NCBI GenBank assembly: GCA_017481575.1
Contig: JAFUPA010000039.1
Coordinates: forward strand, 1 to 57,135
DNA length: 57,135 bases
Origin: Clostridia bacterium
GTDB taxonomy: Bacteria > Bacillota > Clostridia > Oscillospirales > Acutalibacteraceae
Reading direction: 5' to 3'
The position numbers and the translations under genes are program-made. Positions 25,448 through 34,036 of this stretch are shown here, in pieces (the first letter of the stretch is position 1; each line of letters begins with the position of its first letter). Under the pieces are notes generated by a model. It had not been told where the DNA came from and made no database searches. It saw only the letters and a program-made list of their open reading frames with translations.

Positions 25448-26953
25448 ATGAAATTCAGAAAAGCTTTAGCAGTTATTTTGTCAATGATTATGCTTGCAAC
25501 AGGCACAGCAATCGGTGCTTATGCAATTGACGGCGTTGACTACACAATCACAAGCACTTACGAAGACATTGATTGGGCAACAGTTAATCAGTATAAGGCT
25601 GACCTTCATTCCCACTCAACCGCTTCTGACGGTGACCAGACAAAGAAACAGCAGATCGAAAGACACTACGAGTTTGATTTTGATATTATGGCTCTCTCCG
25701 ACCACGGTACAGTTGACTATGGCTGGGATAAGGAAACAACCTCAAAGGTTATCCGTGTGTTCACTTCTGTTAAGGAAGGCAAGCGAGCACTCGAGCCCCT
25801 TGAGGCAGTCGGACTCACAGAAGAGGGTCTTAAGTATACATACGAAAACGATTATTATACACAGTATGACGAAAACGGCAACGCTCTTCATCAGATGATG
25901 CGTGTTCCTTTTGCAAACGAGCAGAATCCGACAGCCTTCAACAATGCTCACGTTAACACATGGTTTGTTGACTACGGCAACGATAAAATCGGCGGCACAA
26001 GCGACTACGAAACACCCATCAAGGCTGTTGATAAGCTCGGCGGTCTTTCAGTAATCAATCACCCCGGCGAGTATTCAAGTGCAAGAGACGAAGAGTGCTA
26101 CGAGGATGCTTACGATATGGACAGCATCCATTATCAGTATGTTGCAAATAAGTTTGCAAATCTTCTTATGGAGTACGATTCCTGCCTTGGTATCGACATC
26201 AACAGTAAGGGCGACTACAGAACCCGTTATGACAGAAAGCTCTGGGATATCCTTCTTCAGAAGGTTGTTCCCACAGGCAGAAATGTTTATGCAATCGCAA
26301 CATCTGACGCTCACAATCCCAATATTGTAAATTCCGGCTACACTTGGATGTGTATGCCCGAACTTACAAACGAAGCATTGAGAACATCAATGGAAAAGGG
26401 CGAATTCTTTGCAGCAAGCTACTATATGGGCAGCAGAGAAGAAGTAAAAACATGGGCAGCAGAGCTTACTGCAGCAGGTAAGGCTCCCGAGCTTGCCGCA
26501 AAGCTTCAGGCAACATACGAAACAATCGTTGCTGAAGAGCAGAACGGCGGTCAGGACACAATCTTTGAGTTTGACCAGAGCGCAGCTGTTCCCAAGGTAA
26601 CAAGCGTCAAGGTTGACGATGCGGCTGACACAATCACAATCAACACAAAGGATGCTTATCTCGTTCATTGGATTGCTGACGGCGAGTTTATCGCAACAGG
26701 CAACACAATCGATCTTGATGATTATTCAGATAAAATCGGCTCTTATGTCCGTGCAGAAATCATCGGTGAGGGCGGCGTAATCTATACACAGGCTTTCACA
26801 CTCGAGTATGACGGCGCACCCGAGGCAGAGGAAGAGTTCTTTGTTGACCTCGGTTTACCCGCAACTCTTATTTGCGATACAATCGTTAAGGCTCTCGGTC
26901 TTGTTCTTCGTGTTTTCGGTGTTATAGAGCTTGCATATTCTATCGTTAAATAA
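25448..26953 (+). CDS. Secreted PHP-domain phosphoesterase
   Basis: A 501-residue exported member of the PHP metal-dependent phosphoesterase family. A signal peptide covers about 1-26 (cleaved near A-Y-A-I). Metal-ligand motifs are L-H-S-H-S (about 53-57), S-D-H-G (about 84), N-H-P-G-E (about 203) and S-D-A-H-N (about 285). After the catalytic part comes a beta-rich domain (about 375-455) and a final hydrophobic segment (about 470-501) that could anchor it to the membrane. Export of a PHP enzyme suggests a phosphodiester or phosphate ester from outside, such as a phospholipid head group or teichoic acid, but this is inference. It is 17 bases ahead of the Gfo/Idh gene, so it may lead that operon. 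Confidence 0.82.
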   Translation: MKFRKALAVILSMIMLATGTAIGAYAIDGVDYTITSTYEDIDWATVNQYKADLHSHSTASDGDQTKKQQIERHYEFDFDIMALSDHGTVDYGWDKETTSKVIRVFTSVKEGKRALEPLEAVGLTEEGLKYTYENDYYTQYDENGNALHQMMRVPFANEQNPTAFNNAHVNTWFVDYGNDKIGGTSDYETPIKAVDKLGGLSVINHPGEYSSARDEECYEDAYDMDSIHYQYVANKFANLLMEYDSCLGIDINSKGDYRTRYDRKLWDILLQKVVPTGRNVYAIATSDAHNPNIVNSGYTWMCMPELTNEALRTSMEKGEFFAASYYMGSREEVKTWAAELTAAGKAPELAAKLQATYETIVAEEQNGGQDTIFEFDQSAAVPKVTSVKVDDAADTITINTKDAYLVHWIADGEFIATGNTIDLDDYSDKIGSYVRAEIIGEGGVIYTQAFTLEYDGAPEAEEEFFVDLGLPATLICDTIVKALGLVLRVFGVIELAYSIVK

Positions 26954-26969
26954 TTAGGCGGTGTTCAGA

Positions 26970-28061
26970 ATGGAAAGAAAAGTTAGAGTCGGCATCATCG
27001 GTTGCGGCGGCATTTGTAACGGCAAGCATATGAATGCCCTTGCAAACCTTGATTATATCGAAATCGTAGCACTTTGCGACATCATTGTCGAGCGTGCTCA
27101 CGAAACCAAAAAGAAGTTTAACCTCGGTGATGACGTTGCAATTTATGAGGATTATAAAGAACTTCTCAAGGACGAAACTATCGAGGTAGTTCACGTTCTC
27201 ACACCCAACCGTTCACACAGCTTCATCACAATTGATGCACTTGAAGCAGGCAAGCACGTAATGTGCGAAAAGCCCATGGCAAAGACATATGCCGAGGCAA
27301 AGGCAATGCTTGAAGCATCAAAGAGAACGGGCAAAAAGCTTACAATCGGTTATCAGAGCCGTTGGAGAGACGAATATCTCTACCTCAAAAAGGCTTGTGA
27401 GGACGGCGAGCTTGGCGACATTTACTACGGCAGAGCAATCGCACTCCGCAGACGTGCTGTTCCCACTTGGGGCGTTTTCCTCAACGAGTACGAGCAGGGC
27501 GGCGGACCGCTTATCGATATAGGCACACACGCACTCGACCTCACACTCTGGCTTATGGATAACCACGAGCCGAAAATGGTTGTCGGCACTTCCTACAAGA
27601 AGCTCGGCAAGCAGGTCGGCACAGCGAATGCGTGGGGCGACTGGGATACCGAAAAGTTCACCGTTGAAGACTCTGCTTTCGGCTTCGTTGTTATGAAGAA
27701 CGGCGCAACTGTTTCTGTTGAATCAAGCTGGGCACTCAATATCGCAGACCCGATGGAAGCAACAGTTATGATTTGCGGCGACAAGGGCGGTGCAGACACA
27801 ATGGGCGATGTTGACCTTCGTCTTAACTATGTCAAGAACGGCAGACAGGTTATCGAAACACCTAACTTCGACTGTGGCGGTGTTGCTTTCTACGACGGCG
27901 ACTCAACCGACCCCGAGGTGCTCGAGGCAAACGGCTTTTATCAGGCTATTATCAACGATACCGAAGTTCCAACAAAGCCCGAGCAGTCTCTCGTTGTAAC
28001 ACAGATTCTTGAAGCAATTTACGAATCAGCACAGACAGGTAAGCCTGTTTACTTTGATTAA
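26970..28061 (+). CDS. Gfo/Idh/MocA-family sugar oxidoreductase
   Basis: A 363-residue NAD(P)-dependent dehydrogenase. The Rossmann dinucleotide motif is G-I-I-G-C-G-G-I (about 8-15), the catalytic-pair motif is E-K-P-M-A-K-T (about 100-106), and the C-terminal alpha/beta domain carries the G-x-x-I-D-I-G-T-H-x-L-D segment with the likely catalytic His. Members oxidise or reduce a wide range of sugars, inositols and glycosides, sometimes with an internal redox cycle that cleaves glycosidic bonds. The start at 26970 follows GGCGGTG; an upstream GTG is rejected. It is followed by a terminator hairpin and then GH78, suggesting work on a rhamnoside or its product. Confidence 0.92.
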   Translation: MERKVRVGIIGCGGICNGKHMNALANLDYIEIVALCDIIVERAHETKKKFNLGDDVAIYEDYKELLKDETIEVVHVLTPNRSHSFITIDALEAGKHVMCEKPMAKTYAEAKAMLEASKRTGKKLTIGYQSRWRDEYLYLKKACEDGELGDIYYGRAIALRRRAVPTWGVFLNEYEQGGGPLIDIGTHALDLTLWLMDNHEPKMVVGTSYKKLGKQVGTANAWGDWDTEKFTVEDSAFGFVVMKNGATVSVESSWALNIADPMEATVMICGDKGGADTMGDVDLRLNYVKNGRQVIETPNFDCGGVAFYDGDSTDPEVLEANGFYQAIINDTEVPTKPEQSLVVTQILEAIYESAQTGKPVYFD

Positions 28062-28071
28062 ATTAATTTTT

Positions 28072-28122
28072 AAGGCGGTCAGACTGAATTCTATATTGAA
28101 TTTTAGTCTAACCGCCTTTTTA
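28072..28122 (+). terminator. Terminator/attenuator between Gfo/Idh and GH78
   Basis: A 14-bp stem with one mismatch (28072-28085 with 28105-28118), with the T-run ending in TTTTT. The GH78 ribosome site AGGAGA starts immediately after the T-run. With no new promoter apparent, GH78 must be reached by read-through. Confidence 0.8.
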
Positions 28123-28134
28123 GGAGATATAGAT

Positions 28135-30609
28135 ATGTATAAATATGATGTAAACTATTGGAACGGTGCAAAGCTTATTAAAACCGATATGAAGCCATAT
28201 GCAGATTTTGAGACTTCACCGTGGGCAAATGACGATGAAAAAGAAAAGTATCAGTTTTCCGACGTCCGTTGTGATGACGGTATGCCGATGTTTGTTTCTG
28301 ATTTCACCCTCGACAATCCGCAGTCGGTCAAGCTCGCATTTACCGCACTCGGCTGTGTGGATATTTTTATCAACGGTAAGCGTGTCGGTACAGACGAAAT
28401 GAAGCCCGGCTGGACAAATTACAACAAACGCACTCTCTATTATGAATACGATATCGCAGAGTATACCGCAAACGGCAAAAACAGAATTCTCCTTGTTGCC
28501 GCCCCCGGCTGGTATCAGGGCAGAATTTCGGGCGGATATTACGGCGCACATATGCCTGCTGTTATGGCTTGCGTAACTGCCGACGGCGAAAAGGTTGTAA
28601 TAACCGACGAAAGCTGGAAAGCAACCTGCGGTGGTCAGATAAGAACAGCCGACATCTGGGACGGCGAATACCGTGACGGCAGAATTGACGGATACGGTAA
28701 AATTTCTTGCCCCGACTACGATGTTTCAGATTGGAAAACAGCCGAAATCTGCGACTATTTTGACGGCGAAATCACACCATTTGTCGGACCGACTGTCCGT
28801 GTGCGTGACGGTCTCGGCTTTGATGCAAAGGTGATGACCGTTTACGAAACCACCAAGGATAACGGTACAAAGTTTGGTGAGATTGACGTAATCTCAACCC
28901 CCGAAAATCTTCCCGTTTCTCTCAAAGCAGGGCAGAAACTCGTCGTTGACCTCACACAGGAAATCGTAGGTTGGGTAAACCTTAAGTTAAAGGGCGAAAA
29001 CGGAACAAAGGTCAAGGTCCGCTACGCTGAATTCCTTAACGATTCGGGCGACATCGAGCGTGGTAACGACGGCCCTAAAGGCAGTATTTATACAGTAAAC
29101 TTCCGTTCCGCAAAGGGCAAGAGCCATTATGTTCTTGCAGGTGACGGGGAAGAGTGCTACCGCCCGACCTTCACTTTCTTCGGCTTCCGTTTTGTAGAAA
29201 TTTCTGCTGACGGAGACATTGAACTCACAGGCTTCAGAGCAGAGGTTGTCGGCTCAGATACAAAAGAAATCGGTCATATAGAAACCTCTGACGACCTTGT
29301 AAATAAACTAATTTCTAATGTTATCTGGGGTCAGCGCAGTAACTATTTAAGTATTCCTACAGACTGCCCACAGCGTGATGAAAGACTCGGCTGGACAGGT
29401 GATGCACAGGCTTTCAGCGTAACTGCGGCTTATAATGCCGATGTTCTCGGATTCTTTAAAAAGTGGATGCAGGATATGCGTGACGGACAGAGCGATGAGG
29501 GTGCTTACGGCGACATTGCTCCCCGTGTTGCTTACTGTCGCAATGATAATGCAACCGCTTGGGGCGATGCAGGTGTGATCATTCCTTACAACCTCTATAA
29601 GCTCTACGGCGACAAGGCCTTCCTTGAGGAACACTACGCTTCAATGGAAAAGTATATAGCACAGCTTATCGAAAACTACGGCTTTGCAGGTCCGATTCCA
29701 CGCTACGGTGACTGGCTTGCTTATGATTTCTGCAAAAATGAATATCTCTCCTCCGCATTCCTTGTTCACGACCTTGATATGATGGCATTTATGAGTGATG
29801 AACTCGGCAAGGCAGACCGTGCCGAGCATTACAGAGCATTACGCAAGGACGCCCACAAGTATTTTGAAGAGACATTTATGAAGGACGGCGAGCTTATCGG
29901 TGACACACAGACCGATTATGTTATCGCAATTGCCTTTGACCTTATCAGCGGAGATTATCTCAAAAAAGCCTCCGACCGCCTTGTTGAAAAAATCAAGGAA
30001 AACGGCAACCGACTTTCAACAGGCTTTGTCGGCACTTACAATCTCTGCCTTGCTCTTTCAAAAATAGGCGAGGACAATATTGCATACAATCTTCTTATGC
30101 AACGTGACGAGCCGTCGTGGCTTTACAGCGTTGACCAGGGCGCAACAACAATTTGGGAGCGTTGGAATTCCTACACTCTCGAAAACGGCTTCGGCGATGT
30201 CGGTATGAATTCCTTTAATCACTACGCCTACGGCTCGGTTCAGGAGTGGATGTACCGCTATATGGCAGGTATTGAGACAGACGGTATTGCTTTCAAAAAC
30301 ATTCTTCTTCAGCCTCGTGTTGACACAAGAACAGCCGACGAGCTTCCAAAAGGTCAGCAGAGAATGAAATGGGTACGTGCATCCTACGACTCTGTCGCAG
30401 GTCTTATCGAAAGCAGCTGGAGCAACGACGAAAGCTTTGTTTACGAATGTACTGTTCCCGAAGGCTCATCTGCAACACTTCTTCTCCCTGTTTTTGCAAA
30501 CAATGTTATTATCAACGGCGTTGAGCATAGTATGGATGAATTTGAAAAAGAAAACGGTTGCGCAGTTATCAAGCTCGGCGCAGGCAGTTATGTTTTTGAG
30601 GAAGTGTAA
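28135..30609 (+). CDS. GH78 alpha-L-rhamnosidase
   Basis: An 824-residue inverting glycosidase that removes terminal alpha-L-rhamnose from plant glycosides, pectin side chains or bacterial polysaccharide. N-terminal beta-sandwich domains precede an alpha/alpha-six barrel. Catalytic motifs are clear: D-C-P-Q-R-D-E-R-L-G-W with the general-acid Glu (about 415), and T-T-I-W-E-R-W with the general-base Glu (about 673). A C-terminal beta-domain closes the protein. No signal peptide is seen, so it acts on imported substrate. The ATG at 28135 follows AGGAGA; an upstream in-frame extension that runs into the previous gene is rejected. The TIM-barrel gene starts three bases after its stop. Confidence 0.93.
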   Translation: MYKYDVNYWNGAKLIKTDMKPYADFETSPWANDDEKEKYQFSDVRCDDGMPMFVSDFTLDNPQSVKLAFTALGCVDIFINGKRVGTDEMKPGWTNYNKRTLYYEYDIAEYTANGKNRILLVAAPGWYQGRISGGYYGAHMPAVMACVTADGEKVVITDESWKATCGGQIRTADIWDGEYRDGRIDGYGKISCPDYDVSDWKTAEICDYFDGEITPFVGPTVRVRDGLGFDAKVMTVYETTKDNGTKFGEIDVISTPENLPVSLKAGQKLVVDLTQEIVGWVNLKLKGENGTKVKVRYAEFLNDSGDIERGNDGPKGSIYTVNFRSAKGKSHYVLAGDGEECYRPTFTFFGFRFVEISADGDIELTGFRAEVVGSDTKEIGHIETSDDLVNKLISNVIWGQRSNYLSIPTDCPQRDERLGWTGDAQAFSVTAAYNADVLGFFKKWMQDMRDGQSDEGAYGDIAPRVAYCRNDNATAWGDAGVIIPYNLYKLYGDKAFLEEHYASMEKYIAQLIENYGFAGPIPRYGDWLAYDFCKNEYLSSAFLVHDLDMMAFMSDELGKADRAEHYRALRKDAHKYFEETFMKDGELIGDTQTDYVIAIAFDLISGDYLKKASDRLVEKIKENGNRLSTGFVGTYNLCLALSKIGEDNIAYNLLMQRDEPSWLYSVDQGATTIWERWNSYTLENGFGDVGMNSFNHYAYGSVQEWMYRYMAGIETDGIAFKNILLQPRVDTRTADELPKGQQRMKWVRASYDSVAGLIESSWSNDESFVYECTVPEGSSATLLLPVFANNVIINGVEHSMDEFEKENGCAVIKLGAGSYVFEEV

Positions 30610-30612
30610 GGA

Positions 30613-31461
30613 ATGAAAAATAATCTTTGTCTTTCCTTGGGTATGCAGTTGGATACCTCGCTTGCCGAACAGCTTGTTCTTCTCAAAAATGCAGGCTTTG
30701 ATGCCTTTGCTTTTGACAGGGAAAAGCACGGCACATCTGACCTTGCCCATGAGCTTATCAAAAAGGGCGAAAAACTCGGTCTTTACTGTGAATACATCCA
30801 CGCTCCGTTTTACGGAATGGATGACATCTTTCACGATGATAGCGGTGAGCTCTCCGATATTATGCTGGGCGATCTTTACGCAACAATCGACGATTGCCAC
30901 AGCTTCGGTGTAAAATATGCTGTTCTTCACGCAATTATCGGTATGGATAACCACAATCCCACCGAGCTCGGTCTTGACAGACTTGGTGACGTAATAGACT
31001 ACGCCGTTAAAAAGAACATTAACCTCGCTTTTGAAAATACCGAGGGTGAGGAATACCTCGAGGCAATATTCAACCGCTACGGCAATCTTGAAAATGTCGG
31101 CTTCTGCTTTGATTCAGGTCACGAGCTTTGCTACAACCACGGCAACGATATGCTCGGCAGGTTTGGCAAAAATCTTATGGTAACTCACCTCAACGATAAC
31201 GTCGGTGTGACGGGTGATGAACTCACTTTCTATGACGATGCGCATCTTTTACCCTTTGACGGCATAGCTGATTGGCAGGGGATTGCAAAACGTATGCACA
31301 CCTGCGGTTATGACGGCACTCTTTCTTTTGAAGTTATTTCAAAAGGCAGACCGACAAGGACGGAAAACGATATTTATAAAAAGCTTACTGATGAGGAATA
31401 TGTAAATCTTGCCTATTCCAAGGCGGTAAAGTTCAGAGAGCTTTTTAATTCCTGCAAATAA
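30613..31461 (+). CDS. Sugar-phosphate isomerase/epimerase-type TIM barrel
   Basis: A 282-residue protein of the xylose-isomerase-like TIM-barrel superfamily. The likely metal ligands lie in the usual places: Glu in F-E-N-T-E-G, Asp/His in C-F-D-S-G-H, His in V-T-H-L-N-D-N and Glu near the C-terminus in S-F-E-V-I. The family includes hydroxypyruvate isomerase, tagatose epimerase and inosose dehydratase-type enzymes. The Gfo/Idh plus TIM-barrel pairing is typical of pathways that convert unusual sugars through a keto intermediate, so the product of GH78 may be processed here. The ribosome site (GAGG within the previous gene, or AAGG close to the ATG) is poorly spaced. Confidence 0.85.
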   Translation: MKNNLCLSLGMQLDTSLAEQLVLLKNAGFDAFAFDREKHGTSDLAHELIKKGEKLGLYCEYIHAPFYGMDDIFHDDSGELSDIMLGDLYATIDDCHSFGVKYAVLHAIIGMDNHNPTELGLDRLGDVIDYAVKKNINLAFENTEGEEYLEAIFNRYGNLENVGFCFDSGHELCYNHGNDMLGRFGKNLMVTHLNDNVGVTGDELTFYDDAHLLPFDGIADWQGIAKRMHTCGYDGTLSFEVISKGRPTRTENDIYKKLTDEEYVNLAYSKAVKFRELFNSCK

Positions 31462-31463
31462 GA

Positions 31464-31500
31464 ACCCGACCCAACGAGCAATCGAAGATTGCGGTCGGGT
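31464..31500 (+). other. Two-tier hairpin after the TIM-barrel gene
   Basis: Outer stem ACCCGACC/GGTCGGGT (31464-31471/31493-31500), six-base bulge, inner stem GCAATC/GATTGC with a GAA loop. No T-run follows, so it is not a standard terminator. It may be a 3' mRNA stabiliser or a repeat unit. Confidence 0.55.
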
Positions 31501-31534
31501 GCCCCGGAACCTTGTTGCTCCGCAATAAAAACAC

Positions 31535-31562
31535 CCCCGAAACTTTCATTACGGTTTCGGGG
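31535..31562 (-). terminator. Terminator of the aquaporin gene
   Basis: The 9-bp stem 31535-31543/31554-31562, followed on the minus strand by GTGTTTTTATT. It converges with the TIM-barrel transcript. Confidence 0.85.
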
Positions 31563-31583
31563 TTGACTTATATGTTGTTTTAA

Positions 31584-32285
31584 TTATTTTTCGGTCTTCG
31601 GTGCAAAGATGTATTTAAAAACAAGAGCAGCAAGAGCAGCGCCTACAAGGGGAGCTAGGATAAACACCCAGACCTGCTCAAGAGCCTGACCGCCTTCAAA
31701 CACTGCCGGGGCAATGCTTCTTGCGGGGTTAACAGATGTTCCTGTCAGAGGAATACCGATAATGTGAACAAAAGTGAGAGTAAGTCCGATAACAATGCCT
31801 GCAATGTTGGAGGTTTTCTCACTTGATGTAACACCGAGAATTGTCATAACAAAAACAAAGGTGAGAACAATCTCGACAACAACAGCACCGGCAGTTGAAA
31901 TACTCACGCTGCTGAGGTTTTCAAATCCGTTACTGCCAAAGCCCTCGAGGTTAGAGCTTGCTGTTATAAAATAAAGAATACCGCTTCCGGCAAAGGCACC
32001 GGCAATCTGTGCTATAACATAACCTATAAAATCAGCAAAGCTCATGCCGCCGTTAATAAGAACGGCAAGAGAAACCGCAGGGTTAACGTGACAACCCGAA
32101 ATGTGACCGATTGCATAAGCTGCTGCAACGATTGAAAGACCGAATGCCAAGGCAATCGCAACAACGCCGAGGGTACCTGTATCTGTTCCGCCCGAAAGAC
32201 CGCCGCAGACAACAGCAGTTCCGCATCCGAAGAGAACAAGCACCATTGTACCGAAAAATTCGGCAATATACTTTTTGATATTCAT
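31584..32285 (-). CDS. aqpZ: Aquaporin, water-selective AqpZ type
   Basis: A 233-residue MIP-family channel with six membrane helices and two N-P-A loops (H-V-N-P-A-V-S and S-V-N-P-A-R-S). The selectivity-filter residues match AqpZ: Phe in A-F-G-L (helix 2), His in F-V-H-I-I-G (helix 5), a small Thr before the second NPA, and the Arg of N-P-A-R. Glycerol facilitators have a smaller residue in place of the His and an extra Asp loop, neither of which is seen. It should speed water flow and osmotic adjustment. AGGAGG precedes the ATG. It is monocistronic with its own promoter and terminator. Confidence 0.92.
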   Translation of the reverse strand: MNIKKYIAEFFGTMVLVLFGCGTAVVCGGLSGGTDTGTLGVVAIALAFGLSIVAAAYAIGHISGCHVNPAVSLAVLINGGMSFADFIGYVIAQIAGAFAGSGILYFITASSNLEGFGSNGFENLSSVSISTAGAVVVEIVLTFVFVMTILGVTSSEKTSNIAGIVIGLTLTFVHIIGIPLTGTSVNPARSIAPAVFEGGQALEQVWVFILAPLVGAALAALVFKYIFAPKTEK

Positions 32286-32312
32286 ACAAACCTCCTGAAT
32301 ATTATTTTAAAA

Positions 32313-32342
32313 ATTATAACATCTACCCGCCTTGTTTGTCAA
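32313..32342 (-). promoter_or_regulatory. Promoter of aqpZ
   Basis: TTGACA (32337-32342) and TATAAT (32313-32318) on the minus strand, 18-bp spacer. Confidence 0.82.
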
Positions 32343-32358
32343 TCACAGTGAATAACAG

Positions 32359-32387
32359 TTGACTGAGAATCAATTAAATGATAAAAT
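32359..32387 (+). promoter_or_regulatory. Promoter of the polysaccharide pyruvyl transferase gene
   Basis: TTGACT (32359-32364), 17-bp spacer, TAAAAT (32382-32387), divergent from aqpZ. Confidence 0.72.
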
Positions 32388-32414
32388 CTAAACATAAATA
32401 TGGAGGTGAATTCG

Positions 32415-33611
32415 ATGCAAAACAAGCCTGTAATAAATATTGTTACTGCAGGTGACAGATATAATTACGGTGACGTGCTTTATGCCGTTGTGATGAGTGA
32501 ATATATAAAAAAGTACGAACCCGAAATTTATAACAACTATAATATCTTGCATTACGGAATTATAAAGTCAGATTTAACCTCTGTTGGCGGTATAGAAACT
32601 CTGCCGATTAAACAACTTTATAATTGTGTCTTTGCTGAAAAGTCTATGACTGTTGTTGCAGGCGGACAGGTTATTGGAGCAAACATTGAAGTTCTTTTTA
32701 AGTTTTTGAAGAAGAACAAACTCACTTTGTACGCTGATTTATTTCGCTATTTTCTCTTTTCAAAGATCGGCAAGGACAGGGGAGATTTGCTTGTCAGGCG
32801 TTTTTGTTGTAAGCATAAATTTCCTTATATTATTTCAGCTGAATCTCTTTCATCGTCTTGCATTATCGCTTACAGTAATGTTGGTGGATCTGTTGCGTCG
32901 GATGAAACTCAAGCTGTTGAGAATATTAAGAGAGCTGACTATTTTTCCGTTCGAGATACTCTTAGTTTTAAAGAAAATAAAAAGTACCGTGACGATATTA
33001 TTCTTACACCTGATGCCGCTGTGATTATGTCTGATGTATTTCCTCGTGAAAAACTTGATATTGAAGTCAGTAAAGCGGTTAGAGCGGTAAAGGGCAGGTA
33101 TATAGCAATTCAGTTTAGCCTCAGTTATTACCGTCAGCATACGCAAGAAATTGTAAGTACACTGACTGATTTTAAAAAGAAATATAAAGGTATCAATATC
33201 GTTCTTGTGCCGATTGGTTATGCAATTCTTCATGACGATTTAATCGCACTCAAAGAACTTAAAATTAAAATCCCTGAAGCTATCTTTATAGAAAAACTCA
33301 CAATTAAAGAGATTATGTACCTTATTTCAGGTTCCGAACTCTGTATTGCAACAAGTCTTCACGGCATAGTTACCGCAATGTCGTACTCTGTTCCGTATAT
33401 CGCTTTGGGTGCGCACAACTCATCAACTAAACTTGATGAGTTCGTTAATACCTGGGGCTGTGAGCCTTATAATCATACAATGCCCATAAGTAAACTTTTT
33501 GATTACTATGATAACAGATTAAAGTATGATAAAGCCCTCAAAGATAATGCAAAATATCAACTTTCTCTTGCAAAACAGAATTACGACAACCTCTTTGCTC
33601 TAATCAAATAA
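32415..33611 (+). CDS. Polysaccharide pyruvyl transferase family protein
   Basis: A 398-residue GT-B-like protein of the polysaccharide pyruvyl transferase family (CsaB/EpsI-like). Family marks are the N-terminal G-D-x-x-N-Y-G-D segment (about 12-18), S-V-R-D-T in the middle (about 178) and the C-terminal T-S-L-H-G-I-V-T-A-M-S-Y-S-V-P motif (about 312-326). These enzymes add ketal pyruvate from PEP to a sugar of a cell-wall or capsular polymer. The tail is basic and flexible. The ATG at 32415 sits behind GGAGGTGA; an ATG 15 bases earlier overlaps that site and is rejected. Codons are more AT-rich than the neighbours, which fits a variable surface-polysaccharide gene. No glycosyltransferases accompany it here. 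Confidence 0.82.
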   Translation: MQNKPVINIVTAGDRYNYGDVLYAVVMSEYIKKYEPEIYNNYNILHYGIIKSDLTSVGGIETLPIKQLYNCVFAEKSMTVVAGGQVIGANIEVLFKFLKKNKLTLYADLFRYFLFSKIGKDRGDLLVRRFCCKHKFPYIISAESLSSSCIIAYSNVGGSVASDETQAVENIKRADYFSVRDTLSFKENKKYRDDIILTPDAAVIMSDVFPREKLDIEVSKAVRAVKGRYIAIQFSLSYYRQHTQEIVSTLTDFKKKYKGINIVLVPIGYAILHDDLIALKELKIKIPEAIFIEKLTIKEIMYLISGSELCIATSLHGIVTAMSYSVPYIALGAHNSSTKLDEFVNTWGCEPYNHTMPISKLFDYYDNRLKYDKALKDNAKYQLSLAKQNYDNLFALIK

Positions 33612-33617
33612 TTTAAA

Positions 33618-33643
33618 GAACTGTCTTCGGGCGGTTCCTTTTC
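33618..33643 (+). terminator. UUCG-loop terminator
   Basis: An 8-bp stem with two G-T pairs (33618-33625/33630-33637), UUCG tetraloop, then CTTTTC. It ends the pyruvyl transferase transcript against the converging YmxH-like gene. Confidence 0.75.
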
Positions 33644-33923
33644 ACATCCACCGTCCTCTCGGCTGTTGCGGCGGGCACGGCTTGGGGCAGGTGCAGTTGA
33701 CAAGGATCGTATCTTCGCCTATCACATCAATGTCGCACCACGGAATAACAAGGTCCTCGCACTTTCCCCAGAAGCCCATCATTTTACTTTTGCCGTAAAT
33801 TACAATTGAAACAAGCTTGCCGCACTCAATATCAATTTCAACATCATCAACATTCCCGAGCCTTGCACCGTTTGATTTGCAAATAACTTCCTTGTTTCTC
33901 AATTCAGCAATACAGCAACTCAT
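33642..33923 (-). CDS. YlmC/YmxH-family PRC-barrel protein
   Basis: A 93-residue protein with one PRC-barrel beta domain, close to the YlmC/YmxH sporulation-associated family. The N-terminus E-L-R-N-K-E-V-I and the G-x-R-L-G-x-V-D-D-V-E turn are the family signature. The C-terminal tail is unusual: a Cys/Pro-rich run with C-T-C-P-K-P-C, plus early Cys at 3 and 4, so metal binding or disulphide links are possible. The genome segment also has YunB and a SpoVB-like flippase, which fits a spore former. A ribosome site (AAAGGAG) is present upstream. The exact role of this family is not settled. Confidence 0.85.
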   Translation of the reverse strand: MSCCIAELRNKEVICKSNGARLGNVDDVEIDIECGKLVSIVIYGKSKMMGFWGKCEDLVIPWCDIDVIGEDTILVNCTCPKPCPPQQPRGRWM

Positions 33924-34036
33924 ACAAAAATCGCAACTCCTTTTTGGTTGTTATTTATAAGGCGGATAAGGTTGTAAAACACTTACTTTTATGTTAAAAT
34001 AATACTGTACTATAATATTATGAAAGGTGTGCGATT

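Noticed and set aside
28009-28134. N-terminal extension of GH78 by 42 residues
   Set aside because: It overlaps the Gfo/Idh gene and reads through the terminator hairpin; AGGAGA supports 28135.
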